A stretch of DNA of 64,000 nt, taken from the NCBI RefSeq assembly GCF_001580995.1, contig NZ_LHZU01000144.1, positions 1-64,000 of the forward strand. Reading direction: 5' to 3'. Positions 53,677-62,075 of the stretch are shown piece after piece. Source of the DNA: Acetobacter senegalensis. Its GTDB lineage: Bacteria > Pseudomonadota > Alphaproteobacteria > Acetobacterales > Acetobacteraceae. Position 1 is the first letter of the stretch; each line of letters starts with the position of its first letter. The position numbers were made by a program, and so were the translations under genes. The notes under the pieces were generated by a model, which saw nothing but the letters and a program-made list of their open reading frames with translations, had not been told where the DNA came from and ran no database searches.

Positions 53677-56600
53677 GCTTCGTCTTCCACTCGGGCAGTA
53701 TTCCATTCCGGCACACGGGCCAGACGCGCATAATCGGCAAAACGCGGTTCCTGTCCCGGATGAGGATGAGACAGGTAGGGCTGGGCCGGATTGTCATACG
53801 CCACCACACGGTCCCGCAAACGTGCCCATGTCTGCTCCGCCAGGTCTGTCAGCGAAATATCCTTCCCGGCGGAGACAGCCACCTCTCCTCCCGGTTCTGC
53901 CCCGCCGGTCAGTCGCCAGTAGATCAGGCCGCCAATCTCTGGCGCCTCTTCTGCATCCATTTTCGGTAATCCTGAGAAACCACCACGCAGAATCATGGCA
54001 GCCTCAAGCGGTAGCTGCGGGCTCCACCCAGATTGCACATCCCGCGCCGTTGGCAAGGTGCCTGTTTTGTAGTCCCGCACAATCACGCGGTTCTGCGCAT
54101 CAAAATCAATACGGTCAGCCCGCCCGACCAGACGGAAGGGACCGCACGGCGCATCTGGTATCTCCACACGCCCGCGCAACTCGGTTTTGATGGCATGAGG
54201 TGTTCCCGCCGTTTCACGCCATGTTTCTTCCGCCTGCACCACCCAGGTGGCAATACGCATCAGGCGCGGTTCCCACCAGGCCCGCAAGGCAGGGCGTAGC
54301 GTTTGGGCATGCAGAACATCCTGAAATATTTTTTGCAGACCTGCTTCGGCATTGGTTGGCCATGTTGTGCCATGCGTACTGAACCAGCGTTCAAGGGCTT
54401 CATGCACAATCATCCCGTAATCGGACGCATCTGCCGGTTCTTCCAGTTCCTGCAAAGGCTGAAGCCGCAACACATGGCGTGCATAAATAGCGTACGGATC
54501 ACGCATCCATGTTTCAATTTCCGTCACACTCAGGCGGCGGGGGCGCAGGGCGACGGGCGGCATGGGGCGCGGCGGCGCAACCGGGCGTACCGGCCCTGCT
54601 GGCCGGTCCACCTGATGCAGCCATTCCATAACCGGATGCATTGGCACAGACAGACCACGCCCAGCCAGAAACGCATCCAGCCGGGATAACCAGCGGGCAG
54701 GCACAACGGGTGCGCCTTCACGTCTTTTGGGGCAGGAGAGCACCACTTCATCCGCCGCCGTCGCACTGGCAAAAAAATCATGCGCGGCCTGCCCCACTCC
54801 CTGCTCTGGTGAAGGCAACCCCACACGCTGGCGCATGGGGCGACTCATCCACGGGCCTGCTTCGGCCACCGGCGGCCAGACACCCTCCGCCAAGCCGCCC
54901 AGAATCACTGTATCCGCTGTTTGCAGGCGTGCTTCAAACAGCCCCCAGATCAGCACGCGCGGATGCAACGCTGCCGGGTCTCCCCCCCGCCTGCTAGCCA
55001 CACGCTCTTCCGCCAGAACGGCGCTGAGCAGACCATCCAGAACGGCAGGAGGCTGAGGCGGCAAAATATCAGATGCCATCATCAGGTCCGTCAGACGATT
55101 GGCCAGAAGATTTCCCTCTTCCCCCCGCCATAAACGATCAGCCGCTTCTTCAGCATCTGTACGAACCAGACGCTCAACTGTCTTGATCAAGGTTTCCAGC
55201 AGTTCCGGCACCGGAGCCCGGTAGGTATCGGCCAAACCTTGAAGATGCTCCGGCACATCTCCCTCTGCGCCCTCATTCTGAGGCCACGCCAGCACCGGCT
55301 CGAAACACACTGCCAGCCGGTCCATGAACATCAGAAGCGGTTCCGGCCCAAAAGGACGATCTGCCTCTGCTCCCGCTTCAACACGTTCCGTTTTTCTCTC
55401 ATCGCGCGTGTGTTCGGCCAACGCACGTTCAACAGCAGCCCGCAACGCCGCAAAGCCGGGGGGCGGTGCAGGCCCCCGCAGCACCACTCGCTCCAGAAGG
55501 CGGGCCGAGGCCCGACACACCCCGGCAGAAAGCCCGCAGGCCACCAAAGGGTGTTTCAGAACAGAAAGAAGAGAAACCGGAGAAAACCGGTTATCCACCA
55601 GTTGCGCCACCAGCCGCAACAACACACCACCTGGCGTACCAATGAGAGAGGCCCCACCACTATCATCCGCCAGAACACCCCAGCGCGAGAGTTCCGTAAC
55701 CACACGGGCTGCCAGACCACGGTCAGGCGTAATCAGCGCCACCCGTTTCTGCGGCTGCTCGATCACATCCCGCATCAGCATTGCGATAACAACGGCTTCT
55801 TCCTGCTGATCCGCCGGGTCCAGGCGGGTTACGTGAGGCAGGGTCACCTGTCCAGCCCGCGCCCAGTCTTCCAACGCAGAGGCCGGTAGCAGGGAACGGC
55901 TGAGCGCCTCCGCGCGCTCCGGGTAGCCCCCTCCCGCCATCCAGACATCAACATCTGCCCGAACGGCATCCAATGATGCAAGCAGATGGCTCAGACCAGC
56001 CTGCGGGTGGCTATCCGGCAGATGGGCAAAGGTTTCTTCCGGCATGGCGGTATCCAGCCCCGGAAGCACCACCAGCCCGCCGGGGCAGGCCATAACGGCC
56101 CGCAGCGCTTCTGCCGTAGCGGGCATAAGATTTGTAAAACCCGCTGCCCATAAGCGGCTTTGATCCCCCTGCTCAGCCTGTTCGTGCCAGAGTTTTGCCT
56201 GCGCCCGCAGCAGAGTCACCTGCCGCGCGACGGGGTTCATCAAACCCTGCCCGCTCAACCATTCCGGCCACGCTTTGGTAACAATATCCAGAAACTGCAA
56301 AATGGTTTGCCAGTGCTTGGCAAAATCATCCTGCACCGCTTCTGGCAGACGCGCTGCAAGATCAACATCCGCCCATTCCGCTTCATCCATAAGATCAGCA
56401 AGCGCCTTGGCCAGAGGCCATGCCTGATCAAGCGTGGGCCGTGTGCCAAACGCACCTTCTGCCTGCAACACCAGACGGGTCAACACGGCAAGACGGGTCA
56501 TGCTGGCAACAGGAGGCGGCAGATCCAGCCCCTCCGTTCCTCCCAGATCAGACGCCAGCCCCAGTTCCGCTTCGTCAAGGGCACTGATTGGCATAATACG

Positions 56601-56789
56601 AGGCAGCAACATGGGCTTACCGTCCATGTGGCGTAAAAAGGCCTCTGTCAGCCCACGCGCAGCCCGACGGCCAGGCAGAACAATAACGCCTTCACCAATT
56701 GCCTCCGGGTCTCCACCCGCCGCTTCAATCCACCGTAACGCCAGATGATCCAGAAAGGGGAGATGCGCTGGAATTGTCGCCAAACTCAT
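53673..56789 (-). CDS. addB: Double-strand break repair protein AddB (alphaproteobacterial type)
   Basis: AddB is the partner of AddA. This 1038-residue protein has a degenerate helicase region. The N-terminus (VIVLPGRRAARGLTEAFL) aligns with the helicase start but has no Walker A lysine motif. A C-terminal nuclease domain has VIVRDYKTGTLP near 935 and the QLPLEAAMI motif. The four cysteines that bind Fe-S in Bacillus AddB are not visible at the C-terminus. These losses are typical of the alphaproteobacterial AddB family. It is translationally coupled to addA. Confidence 0.93.
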   Translation of the reverse strand: MSLATIPAHLPFLDHLALRWIEAAGGDPEAIGEGVIVLPGRRAARGLTEAFLRHMDGKPMLLPRIMPISALDEAELGLASDLGGTEGLDLPPPVASMTRLAVLTRLVLQAEGAFGTRPTLDQAWPLAKALADLMDEAEWADVDLAARLPEAVQDDFAKHWQTILQFLDIVTKAWPEWLSGQGLMNPVARQVTLLRAQAKLWHEQAEQGDQSRLWAAGFTNLMPATAEALRAVMACPGGLVVLPGLDTAMPEETFAHLPDSHPQAGLSHLLASLDAVRADVDVWMAGGGYPERAEALSRSLLPASALEDWARAGQVTLPHVTRLDPADQQEEAVVIAMLMRDVIEQPQKRVALITPDRGLAARVVTELSRWGVLADDSGGASLIGTPGGVLLRLVAQLVDNRFSPVSLLSVLKHPLVACGLSAGVCRASARLLERVVLRGPAPPPGFAALRAAVERALAEHTRDERKTERVEAGAEADRPFGPEPLLMFMDRLAVCFEPVLAWPQNEGAEGDVPEHLQGLADTYRAPVPELLETLIKTVERLVRTDAEEAADRLWRGEEGNLLANRLTDLMMASDILPPQPPAVLDGLLSAVLAEERVASRRGGDPAALHPRVLIWGLFEARLQTADTVILGGLAEGVWPPVAEAGPWMSRPMRQRVGLPSPEQGVGQAAHDFFASATAADEVVLSCPKRREGAPVVPARWLSRLDAFLAGRGLSVPMHPVMEWLHQVDRPAGPVRPVAPPRPMPPVALRPRRLSVTEIETWMRDPYAIYARHVLRLQPLQELEEPADASDYGMIVHEALERWFSTHGTTWPTNAEAGLQKIFQDVLHAQTLRPALRAWWEPRLMRIATWVVQAEETWRETAGTPHAIKTELRGRVEIPDAPCGPFRLVGRADRIDFDAQNRVIVRDYKTGTLPTARDVQSGWSPQLPLEAAMILRGGFSGLPKMDAEEAPEIGGLIYWRLTGGAEPGGEVAVSAGKDISLTDLAEQTWARLRDRVVAYDNPAQPYLSHPHPGQEPRFADYARLARVPEWNTARVEDEA

Positions 56790-56891
56790 AATGTTCTGAC
56801 CCTATCGTCTTCAGGCGTTCTCTGGCGCGGCAAAAAAGCCCTCAGATCGAAGCCGCCAGACTGTTCAAACCGCCTTTTACACCTGTGCCTG

Positions 56892-57350
56892 TCAGCCAAC
56901 AAACAGACCGGCTTCTTTAAGTCGATGGGACCATCCTTCAACGGAAACCTGCCTGCTGCCATCAGGCTGCACGGAAAGAGTCAGATGCAACGCATCTTCC
57001 GGTGTCAGATCTTCAAGCCGTTCTGGCCATTCCACTAGCACAATGCCGTCACGTGCTTCTTCCCATCCCAACTCTTCCAGTTCATCCGGACCACTCAGGC
57101 GCCATAGATCAAAATGAGACACCGCACCCTGTGGTGCGGCGTAGGTCTGAACAAGGGTATAAGTCGGGCTTGGCACTTCCAGACTGGGGTTTTCACACAA
57201 GGCGCGTAAAAAAGCGCGTGCAAACACACTTTTCCCCGCCCCGAGTGGACCGGAGAGCAAAATCGTATCTCCAGAACGCACCATTCCTGCAACCTGCATG
57301 GAAAAATTCTCTGTAGCTTCTTCATCTTTGAGAATCATGCTCGCTCCCAT
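56892..57350 (-). CDS. tsaE: tRNA threonylcarbamoyladenosine biosynthesis ATPase TsaE
   Basis: TsaE is the ATPase needed with TsaB and TsaD to make t6A37 in ANN-decoding tRNAs. From ATG 57350 the protein is 152 residues, with Walker A SGPLGAGKS (about 37-45) and the family segments SPTYTLVQTY near 73 and HFDLWRL near 92. GGGGGAGGGG lies directly before ATG 57350; starts at 57368 and 57338 are also open. addB follows after about 100 bases. In many Alphaproteobacteria a kinase and nucleotidyltransferase pair (amgK/murU) lies between tsaE and addB; here it is absent. Confidence 0.93.
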   Translation of the reverse strand: MGASMILKDEEATENFSMQVAGMVRSGDTILLSGPLGAGKSVFARAFLRALCENPSLEVPSPTYTLVQTYAAPQGAVSHFDLWRLSGPDELEELGWEEARDGIVLVEWPERLEDLTPEDALHLTLSVQPDGSRQVSVEGWSHRLKEAGLFVG

Positions 57351-57804
57351 ACCCCTCCCCCACCTCATGCCTTGCCTGACTGAATATTATCTTCAGGTCT
57401 TTTTATCAGATCCGCACAGTGCAGCACACAGGCAGGGCTTTCTTTAGCTGGCACCACGTACGATCCAAAAATTGATTTGTGATTTTATTTAAGAAAAGAA
57501 TGTTTCAAAAAAATTATTACTATTTGATATTATTTTCTTTACAAATAATGATGGAAAACCATTTGACGATAGTCTTTTCATCTTTGCCTCAATCAAATGT
57601 CTTAAGTGAAAATATTCAATCATAAGTTGTGGTTAACGGTTGCATGATGCGCCATGCGATAAGTGCATACCCTCATCACGATACAACTAATGGTGGTAAA
57701 AAATTCGTTTACGTTATATGAAGCGATATGAATTGATATTATAACACATAAAGCACAACCATAAGGTGTGCTCACACTCTCTTCCGGGAGAAGGGATTAA
57801 CGCC
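57351..57804. other. AT-rich upstream region of the CtrA-like regulator
   Basis: About 450 bases without a gene. It is sharply AT-rich: only 8 of the 60 bases at 57481-57540 are G or C. It is the divergent region of tsaE and the regulator. A candidate CtrA site lies at 57622-57636. Other TTAA copies occur but not in full sites. Confidence 0.6.
57622..57636. promoter_or_regulatory. Candidate CtrA-binding site
   Basis: ATAA-N7-TTAA matches the TTAA-N7-TTAA consensus at seven of eight positions and contains TGGTTAA, the reverse complement of the TTAACCA form. It lies 170-183 bases upstream of the regulator's start and would fit autoregulation. This is a pattern match only. Confidence 0.45.
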
Positions 57805-58563
57805 ATGCGAATCTTGTTGGCCGAAGATAACAACACATCCGCCCAGACGATCCTTCCTGTGCTTGTACACGCGGGTCTTCACGTAGATGTGACTGATACA
57901 GGGCGCGGCGCGATTGAAATGCTGCGCAATTATAATTATGGCTTGGTGATAGTAGAGTTATTTTTGCCAGATATGGATGGTTACGATTTTATTGCGTCTC
58001 TGCGCGCAAGAAAAATCCAGACGCCTATCGTCATTCTTTCAGCGATTGACAAACCTCATTCAAAAATAAAGGCGTTTTCAATCGGGGCTGATGATTATCT
58101 TACAAAGCCATTCGACCCTGAAGAGCTTGTTGCGCGTGTTCAGGCGATTTTAAGGCGCTCAAACGGCTACAGCCAGCCTGTTACAGAAGTGGGCAATATG
58201 GCCCTTGATCTTAATCAGCACACAGTCAGCGTAGCAGGCGTTCCTGTTCATCTGACTGGCAAGGAATTTGCCATTCTGGAACTGCTTGTGTTGAGGAAAG
58301 GTATTTCCTTAACCAAGGAAGCCCTGCTGAATCATCTCTATGGCGGACATGATGAGCCTGACATCAAGATCATTGACGTTTTTGTCTGCAAATTACGCAA
58401 AAAACTTCAGGCGGCAGGGGCCGGCAACCTTATCTCCACCATATGGGGACGCGGTTATGTTCTGAATGACTCCCAACCCAAAAAAACCGTAGCAAACCGT
58501 ATTAGTCCCGCCACGCATTATCAGGAAAACCGGGTTCCCCAGCTTCAGGCTGCCGGGGAGTAG
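57805..58563 (+). CDS. Orphan CtrA-like response regulator with Glu51 in place of the phospho-acceptor Asp
   Basis: This OmpR/CtrA-family protein of 252 residues has a receiver domain (1-118) and a winged-helix DNA-binding domain (about 130-225). The second domain has HLTGKEFAILELL, LNHLYGG and IIDVFVCKLRKKL, the CtrA-type signature. The receiver keeps Glu7/Asp8, Ser79 and Lys101, but the phospho-acceptor position is Glu51 (IVELFLP; Caulobacter CtrA has Asp51). The C-terminus ends AAGE, not in the terminal Ala-Ala recognised by ClpXP. Base composition is lower in GC than its neighbours (85 of 180 bases at 57841-58020). No kinase gene is adjacent. ATG 57805 follows AAGGGA. It is either a second CtrA-like paralogue or the organism's CtrA; I cannot tell which. 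Confidence 0.9.
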   Translation: MRILLAEDNNTSAQTILPVLVHAGLHVDVTDTGRGAIEMLRNYNYGLVIVELFLPDMDGYDFIASLRARKIQTPIVILSAIDKPHSKIKAFSIGADDYLTKPFDPEELVARVQAILRRSNGYSQPVTEVGNMALDLNQHTVSVAGVPVHLTGKEFAILELLVLRKGISLTKEALLNHLYGGHDEPDIKIIDVFVCKLRKKLQAAGAGNLISTIWGRGYVLNDSQPKKTVANRISPATHYQENRVPQLQAAGE

Positions 58564-58592
58564 AAGACTGCCCCAAAAATGAGGCACAAGTC

Positions 58593-58628
58593 ATGAGCCA
58601 AGAGGTTTTTTCAGGCCTCTTGGCTCAT
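58593..58628. terminator. Convergent 13-bp hairpin between the CtrA-like gene and thiD
   Basis: A perfect stem, ATGAGCCAAGAGG / CCTCTTGGCTCAT, with a 10-base loop that carries TTTTTT. It covers the thiD stop codon. No T run follows on either strand, so termination by this hairpin alone is uncertain. Confidence 0.6.
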
Positions 58629-59452
58629 AACTTCACAAAAGAATGTGCATGCCATAGTGGCCCTGCCCCTTGGCCAAACCCGGGTGCTTCAAGAATAGCG
58701 TTCCGCACATACTGGCGGCTTAAATCAATGGCATCCGTCATGGAATGATTTTGGGCAAGCAGCGTTGCCAGCGCACTGGCCAGTGTGCAGCCCGTACCAT
58801 GCGTATGACGGGTTGCAATCCGTTTATCCGCAAATTCCGTAAAGCCCGTATCGTCCAGAAAAACGTCAACCAGATCTTCACCTGATAAATGACCGCCTTT
58901 TAGCAGGACCGCTGCCCCTGTTTCCTCTCGCAATTGTCTGGCCGCCAGCCGCATATCCTGCACAGTCTGCAAAGAACGGCCTGTCAGCCTTTCCGCTTCC
59001 GGCAGATTGGGGGTCAACACAGTCGCAAGCGGAAACAGATGGGTCTTTACCATGCTGATGGCATCCTCAGCCAGTAAGGCAGCGCCACCTTTCGCCACCA
59101 TAACAGGATCAAGCACCAGAAGCGCGTGCGGAGTCTGCTGCCGGTAGGCCGCAATTTCCTCCGCCACAACCTGAATTTCAGCAGGCCCTCCCAGCATGCC
59201 GGTTTTAAAGGCATCTGTGCCCAGATCATCCAGCACACTGCGAATCTGTTGACGCAGAAAATCCGGAGTAACGGGATAAATCCCTTGCACACCCAAGGTA
59301 TTCTGGGCTGTCAGCGCGGTAATGGCCGTCATGGCGTAACCACCCAACGCCGTTATCGCTTTGATGTCGGCCTGAATGCCTGCGCCACCGCCCGAATCAC
59401 TTCCCGCGATGGAAAGCACGCGCGCCGGAGCGCTTTGCCGCCGTCCGTCCAT
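58625..59452 (-). CDS. thiD: Bifunctional hydroxymethylpyrimidine kinase/phosphomethylpyrimidine kinase
   Basis: ThiD phosphorylates HMP twice to give HMP-PP for thiamine synthesis. The 275-residue ribokinase-fold protein has SDSGGGAGIQADIKA near 17-31, the LDPVMVAKGG segment near 113 and the anion-hole TRHTHGTGCTLASA near 220, all diagnostic. It follows glmM by 25 bases on the same strand and may be cotranscribed. No TPP riboswitch sequence is seen upstream. Confidence 0.93.
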   Translation of the reverse strand: MDGRRQSAPARVLSIAGSDSGGGAGIQADIKAITALGGYAMTAITALTAQNTLGVQGIYPVTPDFLRQQIRSVLDDLGTDAFKTGMLGGPAEIQVVAEEIAAYRQQTPHALLVLDPVMVAKGGAALLAEDAISMVKTHLFPLATVLTPNLPEAERLTGRSLQTVQDMRLAARQLREETGAAVLLKGGHLSGEDLVDVFLDDTGFTEFADKRIATRHTHGTGCTLASALATLLAQNHSMTDAIDLSRQYVRNAILEAPGFGQGAGPLWHAHSFVKL

Positions 59453-59477
59453 CAGGTTTTATTCCCCCGTTAGCGCT

Positions 59478-60836
59478 TCAGGCGGGCTCACTCACAGCCT
59501 GGAGCGCATCACACATCTGGGCGACAACTTCATCCACCAAAGCGGCATCTTCGGCTTCCGCCATCACCCGCACCAGAGGCTCCGTGCCACTCTTGCGCAG
59601 AACCAGCCGCCCACGGCCTGAAAGCTTTTTCTCTACTTCTTCCTGCTTGGCCTGCACGCTATCCGCCTCAAGCGGGCTGTCTCCCGTAAAGCGTACGTTC
59701 TGCAATTTCTGCGGGAAAGGCTTGAACATCCGGCAGACTTCGCTGGCAGGACGTCCGTCTTCCACAAGTACGGCCAGAATTTGCAGGGCAGCAATCAGGC
59801 CATCCCCCGTGGTAGCGAAATCTGTCAACACCATATGGCCGGACTGCTCGCCGCCAATATTGGTGCCCAGCTCCCGCATGCGTTCCACCACGTAACGGTC
59901 TCCAACAGCGGTGCGTTCAAGGCTCACGTTCAAAGTGTTCAAAAAACGTTCCAACCCCATGTTGGACATGACCGTGGCCACAACAGCCTCGCCAACCAAC
60001 CGCCCCTCCCGCGCCCAGGACTGGGCAATCAGAGCCAGAATCTGGTCACCATCAATCAGGCAGCCCGTTTCATCTGCAATCAGAACGCGGTCTGCATCAC
60101 CATCCAGTGCAATCCCCAGATGGGCCTTATGCTGCACCACCGCTTTGCACAACGCTTCCGGATGGGTGGAGCCACATGCTTCATTGATGTTCACGCCGTC
60201 AGGCGTACATCCAATCCGGATCACTTCCGCCCCAAGTTCCCACAGGGCCGTAGGCGCCACGCGGTAAGCTGACCCATTGGCGCAATCAATCACGATCTTC
60301 ATGCCATCCAGCCGCAGCTTGCGCGGGAAGGAGGCTTTCGCACTTTCCACATACCGCCCGGCAGCATCATTCAGGCGGGATGCGCGACCAATTTTTTCCG
60401 GCGTTGCCAGCCGCCCGGTCAGATCGGCAGCCATCAGGTCTTCAATATCCGTTTCATCCTGATCGGACAGTTTGAAGCCATCGGGCCCGAACAGCTTGAT
60501 ACCGTTATCCCCAAACGGGTTATGCGAGGCGGAGATCATGACCCCCAGATCGGCACGCAGAGAGCGCGTCAGCATGGCAATGGCCGGTGTGGGTAAAGGC
60601 CCCACCAAAGTAACGTCCATGCCAGCAGACAGAAAGCCGGCCACCAGCGCGCTTTCAATCATGTAGCCGGACAGGCGGGTGTCCTTGCCAAGCAGAACGC
60701 TATGACGGTGATCACCGCGCGTAAAACGCAGCCCTGCGGCCTGCCCCAGCTTTTGAGCAGTTTCCACGGTCATGGGAGCAATGTTCGCGGTCCCCCGGAT
60801 GCCATCTGTCCCGAAAAGACGTCTTGTCCTGCTCAT
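59478..60836 (-). CDS. glmM: Phosphoglucosamine mutase
   Basis: GlmM converts glucosamine-6-phosphate to glucosamine-1-phosphate for UDP-GlcNAc, peptidoglycan and LPS. From ATG 60836 ([12 protein letters not shown]) the protein is 452 residues. The phosphoserine motif [11 protein letters not shown] has Ser104 as the phosphorylated residue. The metal loop DGDADRVL is near 244, and GEQSGH is near 330. GGAGAGA precedes ATG 60836, better than the ATG at 60851. It follows folP, continuing the conserved ftsH-folP-glmM order. Confidence 0.96.
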   Translation of the reverse strand: MSRTRRLFGTDGIRGTANIAPMTVETAQKLGQAAGLRFTRGDHRHSVLLGKDTRLSGYMIESALVAGFLSAGMDVTLVGPLPTPAIAMLTRSLRADLGVMISASHNPFGDNGIKLFGPDGFKLSDQDETDIEDLMAADLTGRLATPEKIGRASRLNDAAGRYVESAKASFPRKLRLDGMKIVIDCANGSAYRVAPTALWELGAEVIRIGCTPDGVNINEACGSTHPEALCKAVVQHKAHLGIALDGDADRVLIADETGCLIDGDQILALIAQSWAREGRLVGEAVVATVMSNMGLERFLNTLNVSLERTAVGDRYVVERMRELGTNIGGEQSGHMVLTDFATTGDGLIAALQILAVLVEDGRPASEVCRMFKPFPQKLQNVRFTGDSPLEADSVQAKQEEVEKKLSGRGRLVLRKSGTEPLVRVMAEAEDAALVDEVVAQMCDALQAVSEPA

Positions 60837-60971
60837 GTCATCTCTCTCCATGCCGTCTGGCCGTTTTGCAGACGATGTGACGCCCGAAAATGGCTTTTTT
60901 CTTTCTTCCCTTCTCCCTAAAACGATTCAGGGTGTGAAGAAACCGTGAAGACCCCTAACAGCCGTCTTTTT

Positions 60972-62006
60972 TCAGGTTGCGTGTACGGCCCGCCACAACT
61001 TTACTGCCTGCACCATTCCTTCCACCGCATGCACGCGCAAAAGACTGTTCCCCAAAGGTAGAGCCTCCAATGTGGCGGCCTGAGTGGCCGGGTCCCTCAG
61101 CGCGGGGTCTGATACTCCTGTCAACGCTCCGATCATACGTTTGCGGGACACCCCCAGCAGCACGCGGCAACCCAGATTGGCCAGCAAAGGTAAACGGGAC
61201 AGCATTTCAAGGTTCTGTTCTGTGGTTTTGGCAAAACCCAAACCGGGATCAATCACCAGCCGCTCACGTGCAATGCCACCTTCCACCGCAGCACACACTC
61301 TCTGGCCCAGTTCCCTCACCACCTCACATGCCACATCCTGATACACGGCATGCTGCGCCATGGTTTCCGGAACGCCCCGCATATGCATCAACACCACGCC
61401 GCATTCACGCTCCGCCAGAAGCGGCAAAGCATCCGGATCATGCACCAGGGCTGAAACATCATTGATCACATCAGCGCCGGCAGCCAGAGCCTGTTCCATC
61501 ACAAGACTATTACGGGTATCCACGGAAAGAACCGTGCCTTTGGCCTGCGCCCTCAGGGCGATGAGGGCTGGCCCTATCCGATCCCACTCCTGCTCGGGTG
61601 TGACGGGCAGGGCACCGGGCCGAGTGCTTTCCCCACCCAGATCAAGTACACCCGCACCGGCCTGAACCATCGCCAGCCCGCCTGTGACCGCATTAGCAGT
61701 TTCCAGATGATGGCCTCCATCACTAAAACTGTCTGGCGTGAGGTTGAGAATACCCATAACCAAGGGGGTCTCGGGCAACATCCCGCTGACCGGGCTTCTT
61801 GCAACACGCGCCAGCTCCGGCTGCCAACTGGCAGGGATAGAGGCTACGGGAACAAACCCGCTCCGTGCATCATCCTCTATCAAATCGGCACAGGTAAAAG
61901 CCGCAGGCCCCCCTGCCAGCGGCAAGGCATTTCCACGTTGCACTGCCTGCCGGGCCGCTACGCCATACAGCAGCCCTGCGGGTTCCACCAACCGTCTGAA
62001 GTCCAT
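60972..62006 (-). CDS. folP: Dihydropteroate synthase
   Basis: FolP condenses p-aminobenzoate with hydroxymethyldihydropterin diphosphate and is the sulfonamide target. The 344-residue protein has the two signatures: LNLTPDSFSDGGHH near 87-100 and LGGESTRPGA near 122. RLVIDPGLGFAKT near 240 and the final TIM-barrel Arg/His motif are also present. The N-terminal 75 residues or so are an extension compared with E. coli FolP, as in other Alphaproteobacteria. It lies about 70 bases downstream of ftsH. Confidence 0.94.
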   Translation of the reverse strand: MDFRRLVEPAGLLYGVAARQAVQRGNALPLAGGPAAFTCADLIEDDARSGFVPVASIPASWQPELARVARSPVSGMLPETPLVMGILNLTPDSFSDGGHHLETANAVTGGLAMVQAGAGVLDLGGESTRPGALPVTPEQEWDRIGPALIALRAQAKGTVLSVDTRNSLVMEQALAAGADVINDVSALVHDPDALPLLAERECGVVLMHMRGVPETMAQHAVYQDVACEVVRELGQRVCAAVEGGIARERLVIDPGLGFAKTTEQNLEMLSRLPLLANLGCRVLLGVSRKRMIGALTGVSDPALRDPATQAATLEALPLGNSLLRVHAVEGMVQAVKLWRAVHAT

Positions 62007-62075
62007 TACCTTCCCCCAAAACGCAAAGAAGGCGGCATTGCTGCCGCCTTCCCTTAACCTTAGCTGATCCTGCTC

